NCBI RefSeq assembly: GCF_027460265.1
Contig: NZ_JAPZBC010000001.1
Location: 1,798,001-1,862,000, forward strand
DNA: 64,000 bases
Direction: 5' to 3'
Source of the DNA: Streptomyces sp. WMMC940
GTDB taxonomy: Bacteria; Actinomycetota; Actinomycetes; Streptomycetales; Streptomycetaceae
Part shown: positions 53,597 to 63,361 of the stretch, piece by piece
Position numbering within the stretch: position 1 is the stretch's first letter
How the letters are laid out: each line of letters begins with the position of its first letter
Notes under the pieces: generated by a model
The model's database searches: none
What the model saw: the letters and a program-made list of their open reading frames with translations, nothing else
What the model was told of the DNA's origin: nothing
Made by a program: the position numbers and the translations under genes

Positions 53597-54937
53597 TCAG
53601 GCGCCCGCCTCCCCGTCGGCCGCCGTACCGTCCTTCTTGCTGCGCAGGGCCCGCTGGACCCGGGCGAGGACCGCCTCGCCGTGTCGCCGGTGACCGTGGA
53701 CCCGCGGGTCCTCGGTCACGGTGTAGCGCTTCACGTACGCGCCGAGGAACGCCTGCAGCGTGGCGACGGCCGGAATCGCGATCAGCGCGCCGACGGCTCC
53801 CAGCAGCGCGGTGCCGGCGATGACCGAGCCGAACGCCACCGCCGGATGGATGTCCACCGTCCTGGCGGTGAGCTTCGGCTGCAGCACGTAGTTCTCGAAC
53901 TGCTGGTAGACCAGCACGAAACCCAGTACCCACAGCGCGTACCAGGGGTTGATCGTGAAGGCGATCAGCATCGGCAGGGCCCCCGCGAGATAGGTGCCGA
54001 TGGTGGGGATGAACTGCGACACCAGCCCCACCCACATGGCCAGCGCCGGGGCGTAGGGCACGTCCAGCATCGCCAGGAGCACGTAGTGGGCGACACCCGA
54101 GATCAGCGCCATCAGCCCGCGCGAGTACAGGTACCCGCCGGTCTTGTCGACGGCGATCTCCCAGGCCCGCAGCACCTCGGTCTGCTTCGACGGCGGCAGC
54201 ACCGAGCACAGCGCGCGCCGCAGCCTCGGCCCGTCCGCCGCGAAGTAGAAGGAGAAGAGGAAGATCGTCAGCAGCTTGAACAGCCCGCCGAGCACCGTGG
54301 CCGAGACGTCGAGCACGCCGGTCGCGCTGTTCTGCACGTACTTCTGCAGCCAGTCGGAACGCAGCAGGCTGTCCTGGATCGCGACTCGCGACAGTTCGCT
54401 GTGGAAGGTCTTGTTGATCCAGTTGATCACCTGGTCCAGGTACTGCGGGAAGTCCTCGACCATCTCGACGATCTGGCCGGCCAGCATCGAGCCGAGCGCC
54501 ACGACGAAGCCCGCGCTCACGGCCAGCACCGCGATGAAGACGAGGAACGTGGCGATGCCGCGCCGCACTCCGCGGGCCGCCATCCGCCCCACCGCCGGTT
54601 CGATCGCGAGCGCCAGGAAGAACGCGATCAGCACGTTGATCAGCAGACCGATCAGCTGGTGGAAGGCCCAGCTGCCGAGCTGGAAGCAGCCGTAGAGCGC
54701 CAGTGCCAGCACCATGGCGCGGGGCAGCCAGCGGGGCATGCGCCCTGGCGGGACGACCGTGACGGCGGTCCCGCCGGCCCCGGCGCCGCCGTCGGGCGCG
54801 GTGGCGGGCGAGGGGACCCTCACCCGGTCCCCGGCCCCGGCCGGGCCGGCCCCGGTGTCGTCATCGGGCCGCCCGGCCTCCGCGTACTGGGTGGCCGGGC
54901 GGTTCTGGTCCTGGGTGGTCTCGTCATTCGGTGCCAC
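53597..54937 (-). CDS. AI-2E family (PerM-like) membrane transporter
   Basis: About 446 residues. A ~70-residue disordered, acidic N-terminus precedes seven to eight transmembrane helices, with the family's long central amphipathic domain ([20 protein letters not shown]) and the conserved [19 protein letters not shown] and [13 protein letters not shown] segments. The basic C-terminal tail is cytosolic. The GTG at 54937 is used; an upstream GTG at 54955 is equally possible. The substrate is unknown. It lies upstream of recA in the same direction. Confidence 0.88.
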   Translation of the reverse strand: MAPNDETTQDQNRPATQYAEAGRPDDDTGAGPAGAGDRVRVPSPATAPDGGAGAGGTAVTVVPPGRMPRWLPRAMVLALALYGCFQLGSWAFHQLIGLLINVLIAFFLALAIEPAVGRMAARGVRRGIATFLVFIAVLAVSAGFVVALGSMLAGQIVEMVEDFPQYLDQVINWINKTFHSELSRVAIQDSLLRSDWLQKYVQNSATGVLDVSATVLGGLFKLLTIFLFSFYFAADGPRLRRALCSVLPPSKQTEVLRAWEIAVDKTGGYLYSRGLMALISGVAHYVLLAMLDVPYAPALAMWVGLVSQFIPTIGTYLAGALPMLIAFTINPWYALWVLGFVLVYQQFENYVLQPKLTARTVDIHPAVAFGSVIAGTALLGAVGALIAIPAVATLQAFLGAYVKRYTVTEDPRVHGHRRHGEAVLARVQRALRSKKDGTAADGEAGA

Positions 54938-55084
54938 GGAGCAAGTCTCGCCCACCGCGGCGACAACCGGGACGGCCCTGTGGACGACGCCCTGCCGACG
55001 GGCGGAGCGACGCGTCCCGGCGCCGGCCTCACCGGCGCGGGCGGCCCGGCTCCCTCCGGCGGGACGACCGCCCGGATCCCGGGC

Positions 55085-55279
55085 TCAGCGCTTGTCCGCC
55101 GGGATGCCGACCGCGGCGCAGACCCCGCGCCAGACGTCCTTGGTCTCCCAGCCCGCGGCCAGCGCCTCGTGCACCGTCCGGCCCCCGAGTTCCGTCATCA
55201 CGTGGTCGCGCGCGAAGGAGTCGGCGTACGCCGCACCGAAGTGCTCTTCCATCCGCTCCCAGAAAATCGTCAACCGCAT
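55085..55279 (-). CDS. DUF3046 protein
   Basis: A 64-residue soluble protein: MRLTIFWERMEEHFG, then a DHVMTELGGRTVHEALAAG helix and DVWRGVCAAVGIP. It is a compact actinobacterial family typically found near recA/recX, as here. The function is unknown. Only a short 5' region separates it from the divergent prenyltransferase-fold gene. Confidence 0.87.
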   Translation of the reverse strand: MRLTIFWERMEEHFGAAYADSFARDHVMTELGGRTVHEALAAGWETKDVWRGVCAAVGIPADKR

Positions 55280-55357
55280 GGCACCAGTATCCGCCCCCTG
55301 AGGGTGAGACCCGTCCGTCGGCCTTGTGCGGAGCCCGTTCGCCCCTACCGTCGGAGC

Positions 55358-56263
55358 ATGGCTGGAACACCTCTGGCACGCGCCGAGCACTTCGTCTGGC
55401 TCACGGCTCGCGTGCTCGAACAGCGGCGGTTCGCGTATCACTTCCTGGGTGCGGCGGCGGAGCCGGTCGAGGCCGCGCTGACCGCGTACCTCAATGAGGA
55501 CGGCGGCTACGGCCACGCCCTGGAACCCGATCTCCGCGGCCCCGCGAGCCAGCCGCTGCACACGGCGCACGCCTTGCGCGTGCTGGACTCCATCGGGCGC
55601 TGCGGCGGGCTGCGGGCGGAGCGGATCTGCCGCTACCTGACGAACGTGGCGACGAGGGAGGGCGCCCTGCCCGTGATCCACCCCTCGCAGCGGGGCTACC
55701 CGACGGCGCCGTTCATCCCGATCGTGTCGGATCCGCCCAGTGAGCTGCTGGCCACGGGGCCCGTGGTGGGCCTGCTGCACCGCAACCAGGTGTGGCACGC
55801 GTGGCTGTTCCGCGCGACCGACTTCTGCTGGGCGGCGGTGGAGGGGCTGCGGAAGTCGCACCCGTACGAGATCCAGGCGGCGGTCGCGTTCCTGGACGGT
55901 GTCCCGGACCGGTCGCGTGCCGAGGAGGCCGCGGACCGGCTCGGACGGCTGGTGCGTGAGCAGCGGCTCGTGGTGCTCGCCCCGGACCGTTCCGACGAGT
56001 ACCCGGTCGCCGCGGGCTATGCGCCGGGCGAGTACCACTACCCCCACGACTACGCCCGCGTACCCGGCTCGCTGGCGCGGCGCTGGTTCACGGACGAGGA
56101 GATGGACCGGTCGCTGGACCACCTCGCCCGTGAGCAGCAGGAGGACGGCGGCTGGCCGGTCCGGTGGCGCCAGTGGGCGCCGAGCACCGCCCTGGAGTGG
56201 CGTCCGGTCGTGACGGTCGAGGCGCTGCGCACGCTGCGGGCACACGGGCGCGTGCTGCGCTGA
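55358..56263 (+). CDS. prenyltransferase/squalene-oxidase-repeat (alpha/alpha toroid) protein
   Basis: 301 residues with repeats of the terpenoid-cyclase toroid type. The clearest QW-like units are YLNEDGGYGHALEPDLRGPA near the N-terminus and REQQEDGGWPVRWRQW near the C-terminus. It lacks the DxDD and DDxxD motifs of cyclases, so a catalytic cyclase role is not supported; the fold may bind a hydrophobic ligand. It is divergent from DUF3046 and convergent with azlD. Confidence 0.75.
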   Translation: MAGTPLARAEHFVWLTARVLEQRRFAYHFLGAAAEPVEAALTAYLNEDGGYGHALEPDLRGPASQPLHTAHALRVLDSIGRCGGLRAERICRYLTNVATREGALPVIHPSQRGYPTAPFIPIVSDPPSELLATGPVVGLLHRNQVWHAWLFRATDFCWAAVEGLRKSHPYEIQAAVAFLDGVPDRSRAEEAADRLGRLVREQRLVVLAPDRSDEYPVAAGYAPGEYHYPHDYARVPGSLARRWFTDEEMDRSLDHLAREQQEDGGWPVRWRQWAPSTALEWRPVVTVEALRTLRAHGRVLR

Positions 56264-56296
56264 GCAGGCACGCGCCCCCGCGCCGGAGCCTCGTCA

Positions 56297-56350
56297 GGGG
56301 TCCGGCGCAAGGGGTCCGGCGCGAGGGGTCCGGCGCGAGGGGTCCGGCTC
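56297..56350. repeat. 14-bp tandem repeat, four copies
   Basis: GGGGTCCGGCGC recurs at 56297, 56311, 56325 and 56339 with a 14-bp period; the last copy is degenerate and touches the azlD stop. It lies between convergent genes and may act as a GC-rich transcription stop. Confidence 0.85.
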
Positions 56351-56657
56351 AGCCTCCGAGGGCCCGAACCCCCGCGGTGACCGCCACGGAGGCGGCGACC
56401 ACGACGAGGAACGGCGCCCGGAGGACCAGTGCGATCGCGGCCGCGGCCAGTCCTGCGGCCCGGGCGTCCAGCACCAGTGCGTCGCCCGCGCTGAAGGTCT
56501 GCTGGGCGGTGAGCGCCGCCAGCAGGGCGACCGGGAGCAGGGCGGCGAGCCGCTGGACGAGCGGGCGCTCGAGGACTCCGGCCGGCACCAGCAGACCGGC
56601 CAGTTTGACCAGGTAGCAGGCGGCGGCGGTCACTCCGATCGCGATCCAGACGTTCAA
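56349..56657 (-). CDS. azlD: AzlD family branched-chain amino acid exporter, small subunit
   Basis: 102 residues with three to four transmembrane helices (IAIGVTAAACYLVKLAGLLVP, LLPVALLAALTAQQTF, AIALVLRAPFLVVVAASVAV). The start is a TTG at 56657 whose last two bases form the TGA stop of azlC (TTGA), and GGAGCGGAG lies just upstream, so translation is coupled. Partner of AzlC. Confidence 0.85.
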   Translation of the reverse strand: MNVWIAIGVTAAACYLVKLAGLLVPAGVLERPLVQRLAALLPVALLAALTAQQTFSAGDALVLDARAAGLAAAAIALVLRAPFLVVVAASVAVTAGVRALGG

Positions 56658-57442
56658 CGCTCCGCTCCCTTCCGCCCGGTGGCGGTCGTCCGGCCCTGCC
56701 ACCAGAGCACGGCGGGCGCCGCGACGGCCGCGACGAGCACCGGCACTCCGGCGGGGAGCACCGGCAGCAGCCCGAGGCCGAGGACGACGGCGATGGCGGC
56801 GACCACTCGCTCGGTCGTCGAACGCAGCATCGGCGCCAGCAGGGCCAGGAAGACCGCGGGCCCCGCCGCGTCCAGTCCCCAGGCGTTCGTGTCCCCGATG
56901 GCCTCGGCGCCGAGCGCCCCGAGGAGTGTGGTGAGGTTCCACAGCACGTAGAGGGTGAGTCCGGTGACGGTGAAACCGATGCGGGCGGCGCGGCGGGTGG
57001 GCTGGGCCAGGGCCACCGCGGTGGTCTCGTCGATGACCCAGTGGGCGGCGAACGGCCGCACGGCGCGGCGCACCGCGAGGAGCTGGGAGAGCCGCAGGCC
57101 GTAGAAGGCGTTGCGGGTCCCGAGGAAGAAGGCGCCGGCTGCCGCGGTGAACGGGTTGCCGCCCGCGGCGAGCGCGCCGACCAGGGCGAACTGCGAGGCG
57201 CCGGTGAACACGAGCAGGCTGAGGACGCAGATCTGCAGGACGTCGAGTCCCGCGCCCGCGGCCGTCACACCGAACGCGAAGCCGGACAGGCCGACGGCGA
57301 CGCCCACGCCGAGGGCGTCCCGTACGACGGCGAAGTCGGCCTTCAGCGGTACGTCCGCGGTCGTCCGCGGTCCGGACCCACCGGCCGCGGCGAGCGGTTC
57401 GCCGTCTATGGGTATTTCTGCTGACGCTGTCTGTTCTGGCAC
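56654..57442 (-). CDS. azlC: AzlC family branched-chain amino acid exporter, large subunit
   Basis: 262 residues. A short polar N-terminus is followed by GLSGFAFGVTAAGAGLDVLQ, LLVFTGASQFALVGALAAGG, FLGTRNAFYGLRLSQLL and HWVIDETTAVALAQ, all family hallmarks, and six to seven transmembrane segments. GTG start at 57442. It is coupled to azlD and lies 164 bp downstream of an AraC regulator in the same direction. Confidence 0.9.
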   Translation of the reverse strand: MPEQTASAEIPIDGEPLAAAGGSGPRTTADVPLKADFAVVRDALGVGVAVGLSGFAFGVTAAGAGLDVLQICVLSLLVFTGASQFALVGALAAGGNPFTAAAGAFFLGTRNAFYGLRLSQLLAVRRAVRPFAAHWVIDETTAVALAQPTRRAARIGFTVTGLTLYVLWNLTTLLGALGAEAIGDTNAWGLDAAGPAVFLALLAPMLRSTTERVVAAIAVVLGLGLLPVLPAGVPVLVAAVAAPAVLWWQGRTTATGRKGAER

Positions 57443-57606
57443 GTCAGGGACGGTACGGGACCGGACGGTTCGAGGTCTTGTACGTTCTTGCGCCCGCCCC
57501 CTCGTTCCCCGCGCGACCTCCGTGCCCGCGCACCGCGTCCCGTGCCCGCCGACGCAGCCCGTGCGCGGCGCGATGCCCGGCCGCTCGTCCCTCGGGGGGA
57601 CCGGCC

Positions 57607-58440
57607 TCAACGCCGCCCGCCGACGCCCCGTCCCCGCTGGTAGGCGCCTGGGGGCACCCCGACGATCCGGGTGAAGTGCCGGTTGAGGTGCGGCTGATCG
57701 GCGAACCCGACGGCGGCGGCCGCCTGCGCCGGGGGCGCGCCCATGTCCAGCAGCCGGCGGGCCCGACGGACGCGGGCGTCGGTGAGCCAGGTGTGCGGTG
57801 GCATTCCGTAGCGGTCGCGGAAGGCCCGCAGCAGGGCGAAGGGGCTGGTGCCCAGCTCCGCGGCGAGGGTCTGGAGCGTGGGCGGGTCGTCCATCCGCTC
57901 CTCCAGCACCGCCCGGGCGCGTGCCGCGTCGCGGGCGCCCGCCGTGAGCGGTTCGCGCGCCGGAAGGCTGCTCCCGTGGTTCCGCAGCAGCCGCGCCACC
58001 ATGATCCGCAGCACGCTGTCGGCGGCGAGCGCATTGCCTTCCTCGGCCGCGCGATGGACCTCGCGGATCAGCCGGGCCGCCTGCTCGTCGACCACGTCGG
58101 ACTCCTCGAAGCCGGCGGTGCCCCTGATCGTCGTCGTCTCCGCCGCTATCTCCGCCACCACCCGGGACGACGGGTAGAGCGTCGAGTACACCCAGCCCTC
58201 CGCCACTCCGGCCCTGGCGGTGTGCGGAACCTCCGGATTGATCATCACGACCGTGCCGGGCCCTGCGTGCACCACGCCGCCCGGGAGCCCGACCTCCTCC
58301 ACACCGCGCGTGATGGTCGCGAAGACGTATCCCTCGTGGCTGTGGCGGGGGAAGGTGTGCCGTACGTAGCGGGCCCGGAGCAGATCGATTCCCGGCAGCC
58401 GCTCGTGCTGCCAGTACCGCGCCCACTCGCCCTCGGCCAT
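57607..58440 (-). CDS. AraC-family transcriptional regulator
   Basis: 277 residues. An N-terminal cupin ligand domain (HTFPRHSHEGYVFATITRG; VHAGPGTVVMINPEVPHTA) is followed by two helix-turn-helix motifs (TLQTLAAELGTSPFALLRAF, PAQAAAAVGFADQPHLNRHF). It is directly upstream of azlCD, so regulation of amino-acid export is likely. It diverges from lhr. Confidence 0.88.
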   Translation of the reverse strand: MAEGEWARYWQHERLPGIDLLRARYVRHTFPRHSHEGYVFATITRGVEEVGLPGGVVHAGPGTVVMINPEVPHTARAGVAEGWVYSTLYPSSRVVAEIAAETTTIRGTAGFEESDVVDEQAARLIREVHRAAEEGNALAADSVLRIMVARLLRNHGSSLPAREPLTAGARDAARARAVLEERMDDPPTLQTLAAELGTSPFALLRAFRDRYGMPPHTWLTDARVRRARRLLDMGAPPAQAAAAVGFADQPHLNRHFTRIVGVPPGAYQRGRGVGGRR

Positions 58441-58466
58441 GTCGACATTCTCGCAGGTCCGGGCGC

Positions 58467-58489
58467 TTGTCAGTGGGGCGGTGCACGAT
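58467..58489 (+). promoter_or_regulatory. RecA-NDp (PafBC-type) promoter-like element of lhr
   Basis: TTGTCAGTG, then 8 bases, then CACGAT. The upstream element and spacer are exact and the -10 differs from TAnnnT at one base. The predicted start of transcription falls at 58496-58497, the A of the ATG, which implies a leaderless mRNA. Confidence 0.65.
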
Positions 58490-58496
58490 GGGTGTC

Positions 58497-61400
58497 ATGG
58501 TCGGCAGTGCACTCGACAGCTTCGCCCCCGCGACCCGCGGCTGGTTCAGGGCGGCTTTCAGCGCGCCCACCGCGGCCCAGGAGGGCGCGTGGCGGGCGAT
58601 CGGCCGCGGCTCGGACGTGCTGGTCGTCGCCCCGACCGGCTCCGGGAAGACCCTCGCAGCGTTCCTGGCCGCCCTCGACGGTCTGACGTCCGCCCCGCCT
58701 CCGGCGGACGTGAGGAAGCGCTGCCGCGTGCTGTACGTGTCACCGCTGAAGGCCCTCGCGGTCGACGTCGAGCGCAATCTCCGCAGCCCGCTGACGGGCA
58801 TCCGGCAGGAGGCCGTGCGGCTCGGGCTGCCCGAGCCCGAGGTGCGTGTGGGCATCCGGTCCGGTGACACACCCGCGGCCGAGCGGCGGGCGCTGGCGAC
58901 CCGTCCGCCGGACATCCTGATCACCACCCCAGAGTCGCTGTTCCTGATGCTCACGTCCTCCACCCGCGAGGCGCTGAGCGGCATCGAGACGGTGATCGTG
59001 GACGAGGTGCACGCGGTCGCGGGCACCAAGCGCGGCGCGCACCTCGCGCTGTCCCTGGAGCGGCTGGACGAGGTCCTGTCCCGGCCGGCCCGACGGATCG
59101 GCCTCTCGGCGACCGTCCGGCCGGTGGACGAGGTGGCGCGCTATCTGTCGCCGCGGCGCAGGGCGGAGATCGTCCAGCCGCCGTCCGGCAAGGAGTTCGA
59201 CCTGTCCGTCGTCGTCCCGGTCGAGGACATGGGCGAGCTCGGCGGTTCCCCGGCCTCCGAGCCGGACGGCCCCGGCGAGAAGCCGTCGATCTGGCCGCAG
59301 GTGGAGGAGCGGATCGCCGATCTGGTGCAGGCGCACCGCTCGACGATCGTCTTCGCGAACTCCCGCCGTCTCGCGGAGCGGCTGTGCAACCGGCTCAATG
59401 AGATCGCGTACGAGCGGACCGTGGGAGAGCCGCTGCCCGAGGGCGCCCCGCCGGCGGAGCTCATGGCCCAGTCCGGAGCGGCGCAGGGCGCGCCGCCGCT
59501 GCTCGCCCGCGCGCACCACGGTTCGGTCTCCAAGGAGCAGCGCGCTCTCGTCGAGGAGGACCTGAAGGCGGGCCGGCTCCCCGCCGTCGTCGCGACGTCC
59601 AGCCTGGAGCTGGGCATCGACATGGGCGCGGTGGACCTGGTCGTCCAGGTCGAGTCCCCGCCGTCGGTCGCCTCCGGTCTGCAGCGGGTCGGCCGCGCCG
59701 GGCACCAGGTGGGCGCGGTCTCCACGGGCGTCGTCTTCCCCAAGTACCGGGGAGATCTGGTCCAGGCGGCCGTCGTCACCGAGCGCATGCGCACGGGTTC
59801 GATCGAGTCGCTCCGCATCCCGGCCAATCCGCTGGACGTGCTGGCCCAGCAGCTGGTCGCCATGGTCGCCCTCGACACCTGGCAGTTCGACGACCTGCTG
59901 GCCGTGGTGCGGCGCGCCGCCCCCTTCGCCTCGCTGCCGGAGTCGGCGTTCACGGCGGTGCTGGACATGCTGGCCGGGCGGTATCCGTCCGACGCGTTCG
60001 CGGAGCTGCGCCCCCGTGTGGTGTGGGACCGGGTCGCCGGGACGGTCACGGGGCGTCCCGGAGCCCAGCGGCTCGCCGTCACCTCCGGCGGCACGATCCC
60101 GGACCGCGGGCTGTTCGGCGTGTTCCTGGCCGGCGCGGACCCGAAGAAGGGCGGGGGCCGGGTCGGCGAGCTCGACGAGGAGATGGTGTACGAGTCCCGG
60201 GTCGGCGACGTCTTCACCCTGGGCACGACCTCCTGGCGGATCGAGGACATCACCCGCGACCGGGTGCTCGTCTCCCCCGCACCCGGAGTTCCCGGCCGGC
60301 TGCCGTTCTGGAAGGGCGACCAGCTGGGCCGGCCGCTCGAACTGGGCCGCGCGGTGGGCGCCTTCCTCCGCGAGGTCGGATCACTGCCCGAGGAAGACGC
60401 CCGGTTGCGGCTGATGACCGCCGGTCTCGACGAGTGGGCCGCCACCAACGTCCTCTCTTACCTCGACGAGCAGCGCCGGGCCTGCGGGCATGTGCCCGAC
60501 GACCGCACGATCGTCGTCGAGCGGTTCCGTGACGAGCTGGGCGACTGGCGGGTCGTGGTGCACTCGCCGTTCGGTGCCCAGGTCCACGCGCCCTGGGCGC
60601 TGGCGCTGGGCGCACGCCTCTCCGAGCGGTACGGCATGGACGCCCAGGTCATGCACGCGGACGACGGAATCGTGCTGCGGCTCCCCGACGCCGAGCTGAT
60701 GGGCCTGGACCTGCTGGACCAGGACCCGGTCCACCTCGACACCTCGTACGACGGTGAGCAGGCCCCGGTCGCCGCCGCCGACACCCTCTTCGACAAGGGC
60801 GAGGTCAGCCAGATCGTCACCGACCAGGTGGGCGGATCCGCGCTGTTCGCCTCCCGCTTCCGTGAGTGCGCGGCACGCGCCCTGCTGCTGCCTCGCCGCA
60901 GCCCCGGCAAGCGGACGCCCCTCTGGCAGCAGCGTCAGCGCGCGGCCCAGCTGCTCCAGGTGGCCAGTGAGTTCGGCTCGTTCCCGATCGTCCTCGAGGC
61001 CGTGCGGGAGTGCCTCCAGGACGTGTTCGACGTCCCCGGGCTCGAGGAGCTGATGGGCGACATCGAGGCACGCAAGGTGCGGCTGGTCGAAGTCACCACC
61101 CCAGAGCCGTCGCCCTTCGCCCGCTCCCTCCTCTTCGGCTATGTGGCCCAGTTCCTGTACGAGGGGGACTCACCGCTCGCAGAGCGCCGGGCCGCGGCAC
61201 TCTCCCTGGACTCCCGGCTGCTCGCCGAGCTGCTGGGCCGGGCGGAACTGCGCGAACTGCTCGACGCGGACGTCCTGGGCGAGCTGGAGCAGGAGCTCCA
61301 GTGGCTCACCGACGACCGCAGGATCAAGGACGTGGAGGGCGTCGCGGACCTGCTGCGGGTGCTCGGACCGCTCACGACCGAGGAGCTGACCGAGCGCGGT

Positions 61401-63119
61401 GCCGATCCGCACTGGCCCGGGGAACTCGCCGGGGCCCGCCGCGCCATCAGGGTACGGATCGCCGGCGTCGGCCACTGGGCGGCGATCGAGGACGCCGGAC
61501 GGCTCAGGGACGCACTGGGCACGGCGCTCCCGGTGGGCGTCCCCGAGGCGTTCACGGAACCGGTGAAGGATCCTCTCGGCGATCTGCTGGCCCGTTTCGC
61601 CCGCACACACGGGCCGTTCACCTCGTCGCAGGCAGCCGCACGGTTCGGGCTGGGCGCGGCCGTCACGGACGGGGGCCTGCAGCGGCTCGCAGCGGCCGGG
61701 CGGGTCGTCCAGGGCGAGTTCCATCCTTCGGGCATCGGTCAGGAGTGGTGCGACGCCGCGGTGCTGCGCCGGCTGCGGCGCCGCTCCCTCGCCGCGCTCC
61801 GCGAGGAGTTGGAGCCGGTGCCGCCCGCCGCGCTCGCGACGTTCCTGCCCCAGTGGCAGCACCTGGGGAACAACAGCCTGCGCGGCATCGACGGGCTGGC
61901 CCGTGCCGTCGAGCAGCTCCAGGGCGCCCCCGTGCCCGCCTCCGCGCTGGAGAAGCTGATCCTCCCGTCCCGGGTGGCCGGATACTCGCCGGGCATGCTC
62001 GACGAGCTGACCACGACGGGCGAGGTGGTGTGGGCCGGAGCCGGCGCGCTGCCGGGCAAGGACGGCTGGGTCTCGCTCTATCTCGCGGACGCCGCCCCGC
62101 TGCTGCTGCCGCAGCCCCACCCGCTGGAGCCGACGGCACTGCACGAGTCGGTGCTCTCGGCCCTCTCCGGCGGCTACGGCCTGTTCTTCCGCCAGATCAC
62201 GGACCGGGTGCGGGCGACGACGCATCCCGATGCCACGGACCCCCAGCTGGCAGACGCCCTGTGGGACCTGGCCTGGTCGGGCCGGCTCACCAACGACACC
62301 CTGGCGCCCCTGCGCTCGCTCCTGGGGTCCGGCCGGACGGCGGGTTCCACGGCACACCGCGCCCGCCGCACGGTGCCGCGCGGGCGGTACGGCTCGTTGA
62401 CGGCGGCTGCCAGGACCGCGTCGCGCAGTGGTCCGCCCACCGTCTCCGGACGCTGGTCCCTGCTTCCCGGGCAGGAGACCGACCCCACGCACCGCGCCCA
62501 CGCCCTGGCCCGTACGCTGCTGGACCGCCATGGCGTCGTCACCCGGGGCGCGGTCGCCGCCGAAGGTGTCGAGGGCGGATTCTCGGCGACGTACCGCATC
62601 CTGTCCGCCTTCGAGGACAGCGGGCAGGCTCGCCGCGGCTATGTGGTCGAAGGGCTCGGGGCCGCCCAGTTCGCGATGGACGGCGCGGTGGACCGGCTCA
62701 GGGCCGCGGCCGGCGCCCGCGAGCGTGCCGACGGGCACACCTCACCGCGTGCGGTGGTCCTGGCGGCCGCCGACCCGGCCAACGCCTACGGGGCGGCGCT
62801 GTCCTGGCCCGAGCCGCCCGACGGCGCGAGCCACAAACCGGGCCGCAAGGCCGGGTCGCTCGTCGTACTGGTCGACGGGGAGCTCACGCTCTACATGGAG
62901 CGCGGCGGGAAGACCTTGCTGTCCTGGCCCGCCGAGCCGGACGATCCGGCGCTCCGAGCGGCGGCGGAAGCGCTCGCGGAAGCGGGCAGGGCGGGGATGC
63001 TCGGCACGATCACGGTCGAGCGGATCAACGGCGCGGCGGCATTGACCTCGCCGCTCGCCCGCCCGTTGGAGGAGGCCGGCTTCCACGCCACCCCCCGCGG
63101 CCTGCGCGTTCGGGCCTGA
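58497..63119 (+). CDS. lhr: Lhr-family ATP-dependent helicase
   Basis: A very large superfamily 2 helicase of 1540 residues. It shows VVAPTGSGKTLAAFLAALDG (Walker A, near residue 48), VSPLKALAVDVERNL, TTPESLFLML, the DEVH box in VIVDEVHAVAGTKRGAHLALS, SATVRP, then VATSSLELGIDMGAVDLVVQ and GLQRVGRAGHQ. The Lhr-core winged helix and beta-barrel follow, and a long Lhr-CTD extends to the end. The ATG at 58497 is chosen because the RecA-NDp-like promoter would start transcription there; an in-frame ATG at 58488 is possible. In mycobacteria Lhr is a damage-inducible 3'-5' DNA translocase. Confidence 0.95.
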   Translation: MVGSALDSFAPATRGWFRAAFSAPTAAQEGAWRAIGRGSDVLVVAPTGSGKTLAAFLAALDGLTSAPPPADVRKRCRVLYVSPLKALAVDVERNLRSPLTGIRQEAVRLGLPEPEVRVGIRSGDTPAAERRALATRPPDILITTPESLFLMLTSSTREALSGIETVIVDEVHAVAGTKRGAHLALSLERLDEVLSRPARRIGLSATVRPVDEVARYLSPRRRAEIVQPPSGKEFDLSVVVPVEDMGELGGSPASEPDGPGEKPSIWPQVEERIADLVQAHRSTIVFANSRRLAERLCNRLNEIAYERTVGEPLPEGAPPAELMAQSGAAQGAPPLLARAHHGSVSKEQRALVEEDLKAGRLPAVVATSSLELGIDMGAVDLVVQVESPPSVASGLQRVGRAGHQVGAVSTGVVFPKYRGDLVQAAVVTERMRTGSIESLRIPANPLDVLAQQLVAMVALDTWQFDDLLAVVRRAAPFASLPESAFTAVLDMLAGRYPSDAFAELRPRVVWDRVAGTVTGRPGAQRLAVTSGGTIPDRGLFGVFLAGADPKKGGGRVGELDEEMVYESRVGDVFTLGTTSWRIEDITRDRVLVSPAPGVPGRLPFWKGDQLGRPLELGRAVGAFLREVGSLPEEDARLRLMTAGLDEWAATNVLSYLDEQRRACGHVPDDRTIVVERFRDELGDWRVVVHSPFGAQVHAPWALALGARLSERYGMDAQVMHADDGIVLRLPDAELMGLDLLDQDPVHLDTSYDGEQAPVAAADTLFDKGEVSQIVTDQVGGSALFASRFRECAARALLLPRRSPGKRTPLWQQRQRAAQLLQVASEFGSFPIVLEAVRECLQDVFDVPGLEELMGDIEARKVRLVEVTTPEPSPFARSLLFGYVAQFLYEGDSPLAERRAAALSLDSRLLAELLGRAELRELLDADVLGELEQELQWLTDDRRIKDVEGVADLLRVLGPLTTEELTERGADPHWPGELAGARRAIRVRIAGVGHWAAIEDAGRLRDALGTALPVGVPEAFTEPVKDPLGDLLARFARTHGPFTSSQAAARFGLGAAVTDGGLQRLAAAGRVVQGEFHPSGIGQEWCDAAVLRRLRRRSLAALREELEPVPPAALATFLPQWQHLGNNSLRGIDGLARAVEQLQGAPVPASALEKLILPSRVAGYSPGMLDELTTTGEVVWAGAGALPGKDGWVSLYLADAAPLLLPQPHPLEPTALHESVLSALSGGYGLFFRQITDRVRATTHPDATDPQLADALWDLAWSGRLTNDTLAPLRSLLGSGRTAGSTAHRARRTVPRGRYGSLTAAARTASRSGPPTVSGRWSLLPGQETDPTHRAHALARTLLDRHGVVTRGAVAAEGVEGGFSATYRILSAFEDSGQARRGYVVEGLGAAQFAMDGAVDRLRAAAGARERADGHTSPRAVVLAAADPANAYGAALSWPEPPDGASHKPGRKAGSLVVLVDGELTLYMERGGKTLLSWPAEPDDPALRAAAEALAEAGRAGMLGTITVERINGAAALTSPLARPLEEAGFHATPRGLRVRA

Positions 63120-63361
63120 CGCCGGATACGGACGCCGCGGCGGACCGGGCGGTCACGGCCGCCTGCACCAGGAGCGGCTCCGGCCTGTGCGTGAAGGGCG
63201 GCCGGGGGCGGACGGACCCGCCCCGCTCCCCCGCCGGCGTTCACCGTGCATGCGCGCGACGAGAGCGCCCGGCCCTGCGCCGCCCCGGCCGGGCGGCCGG
63301 GACGAGCACCGGACCGCGATGCCGCGGCCTCGCCATGACCGCCGTCGCGCATCATGGAGGC

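Noticed and set aside
56297..56350. CRISPR-like repeats
   Set aside because: Contiguous 14-bp tandem units with no spacers.
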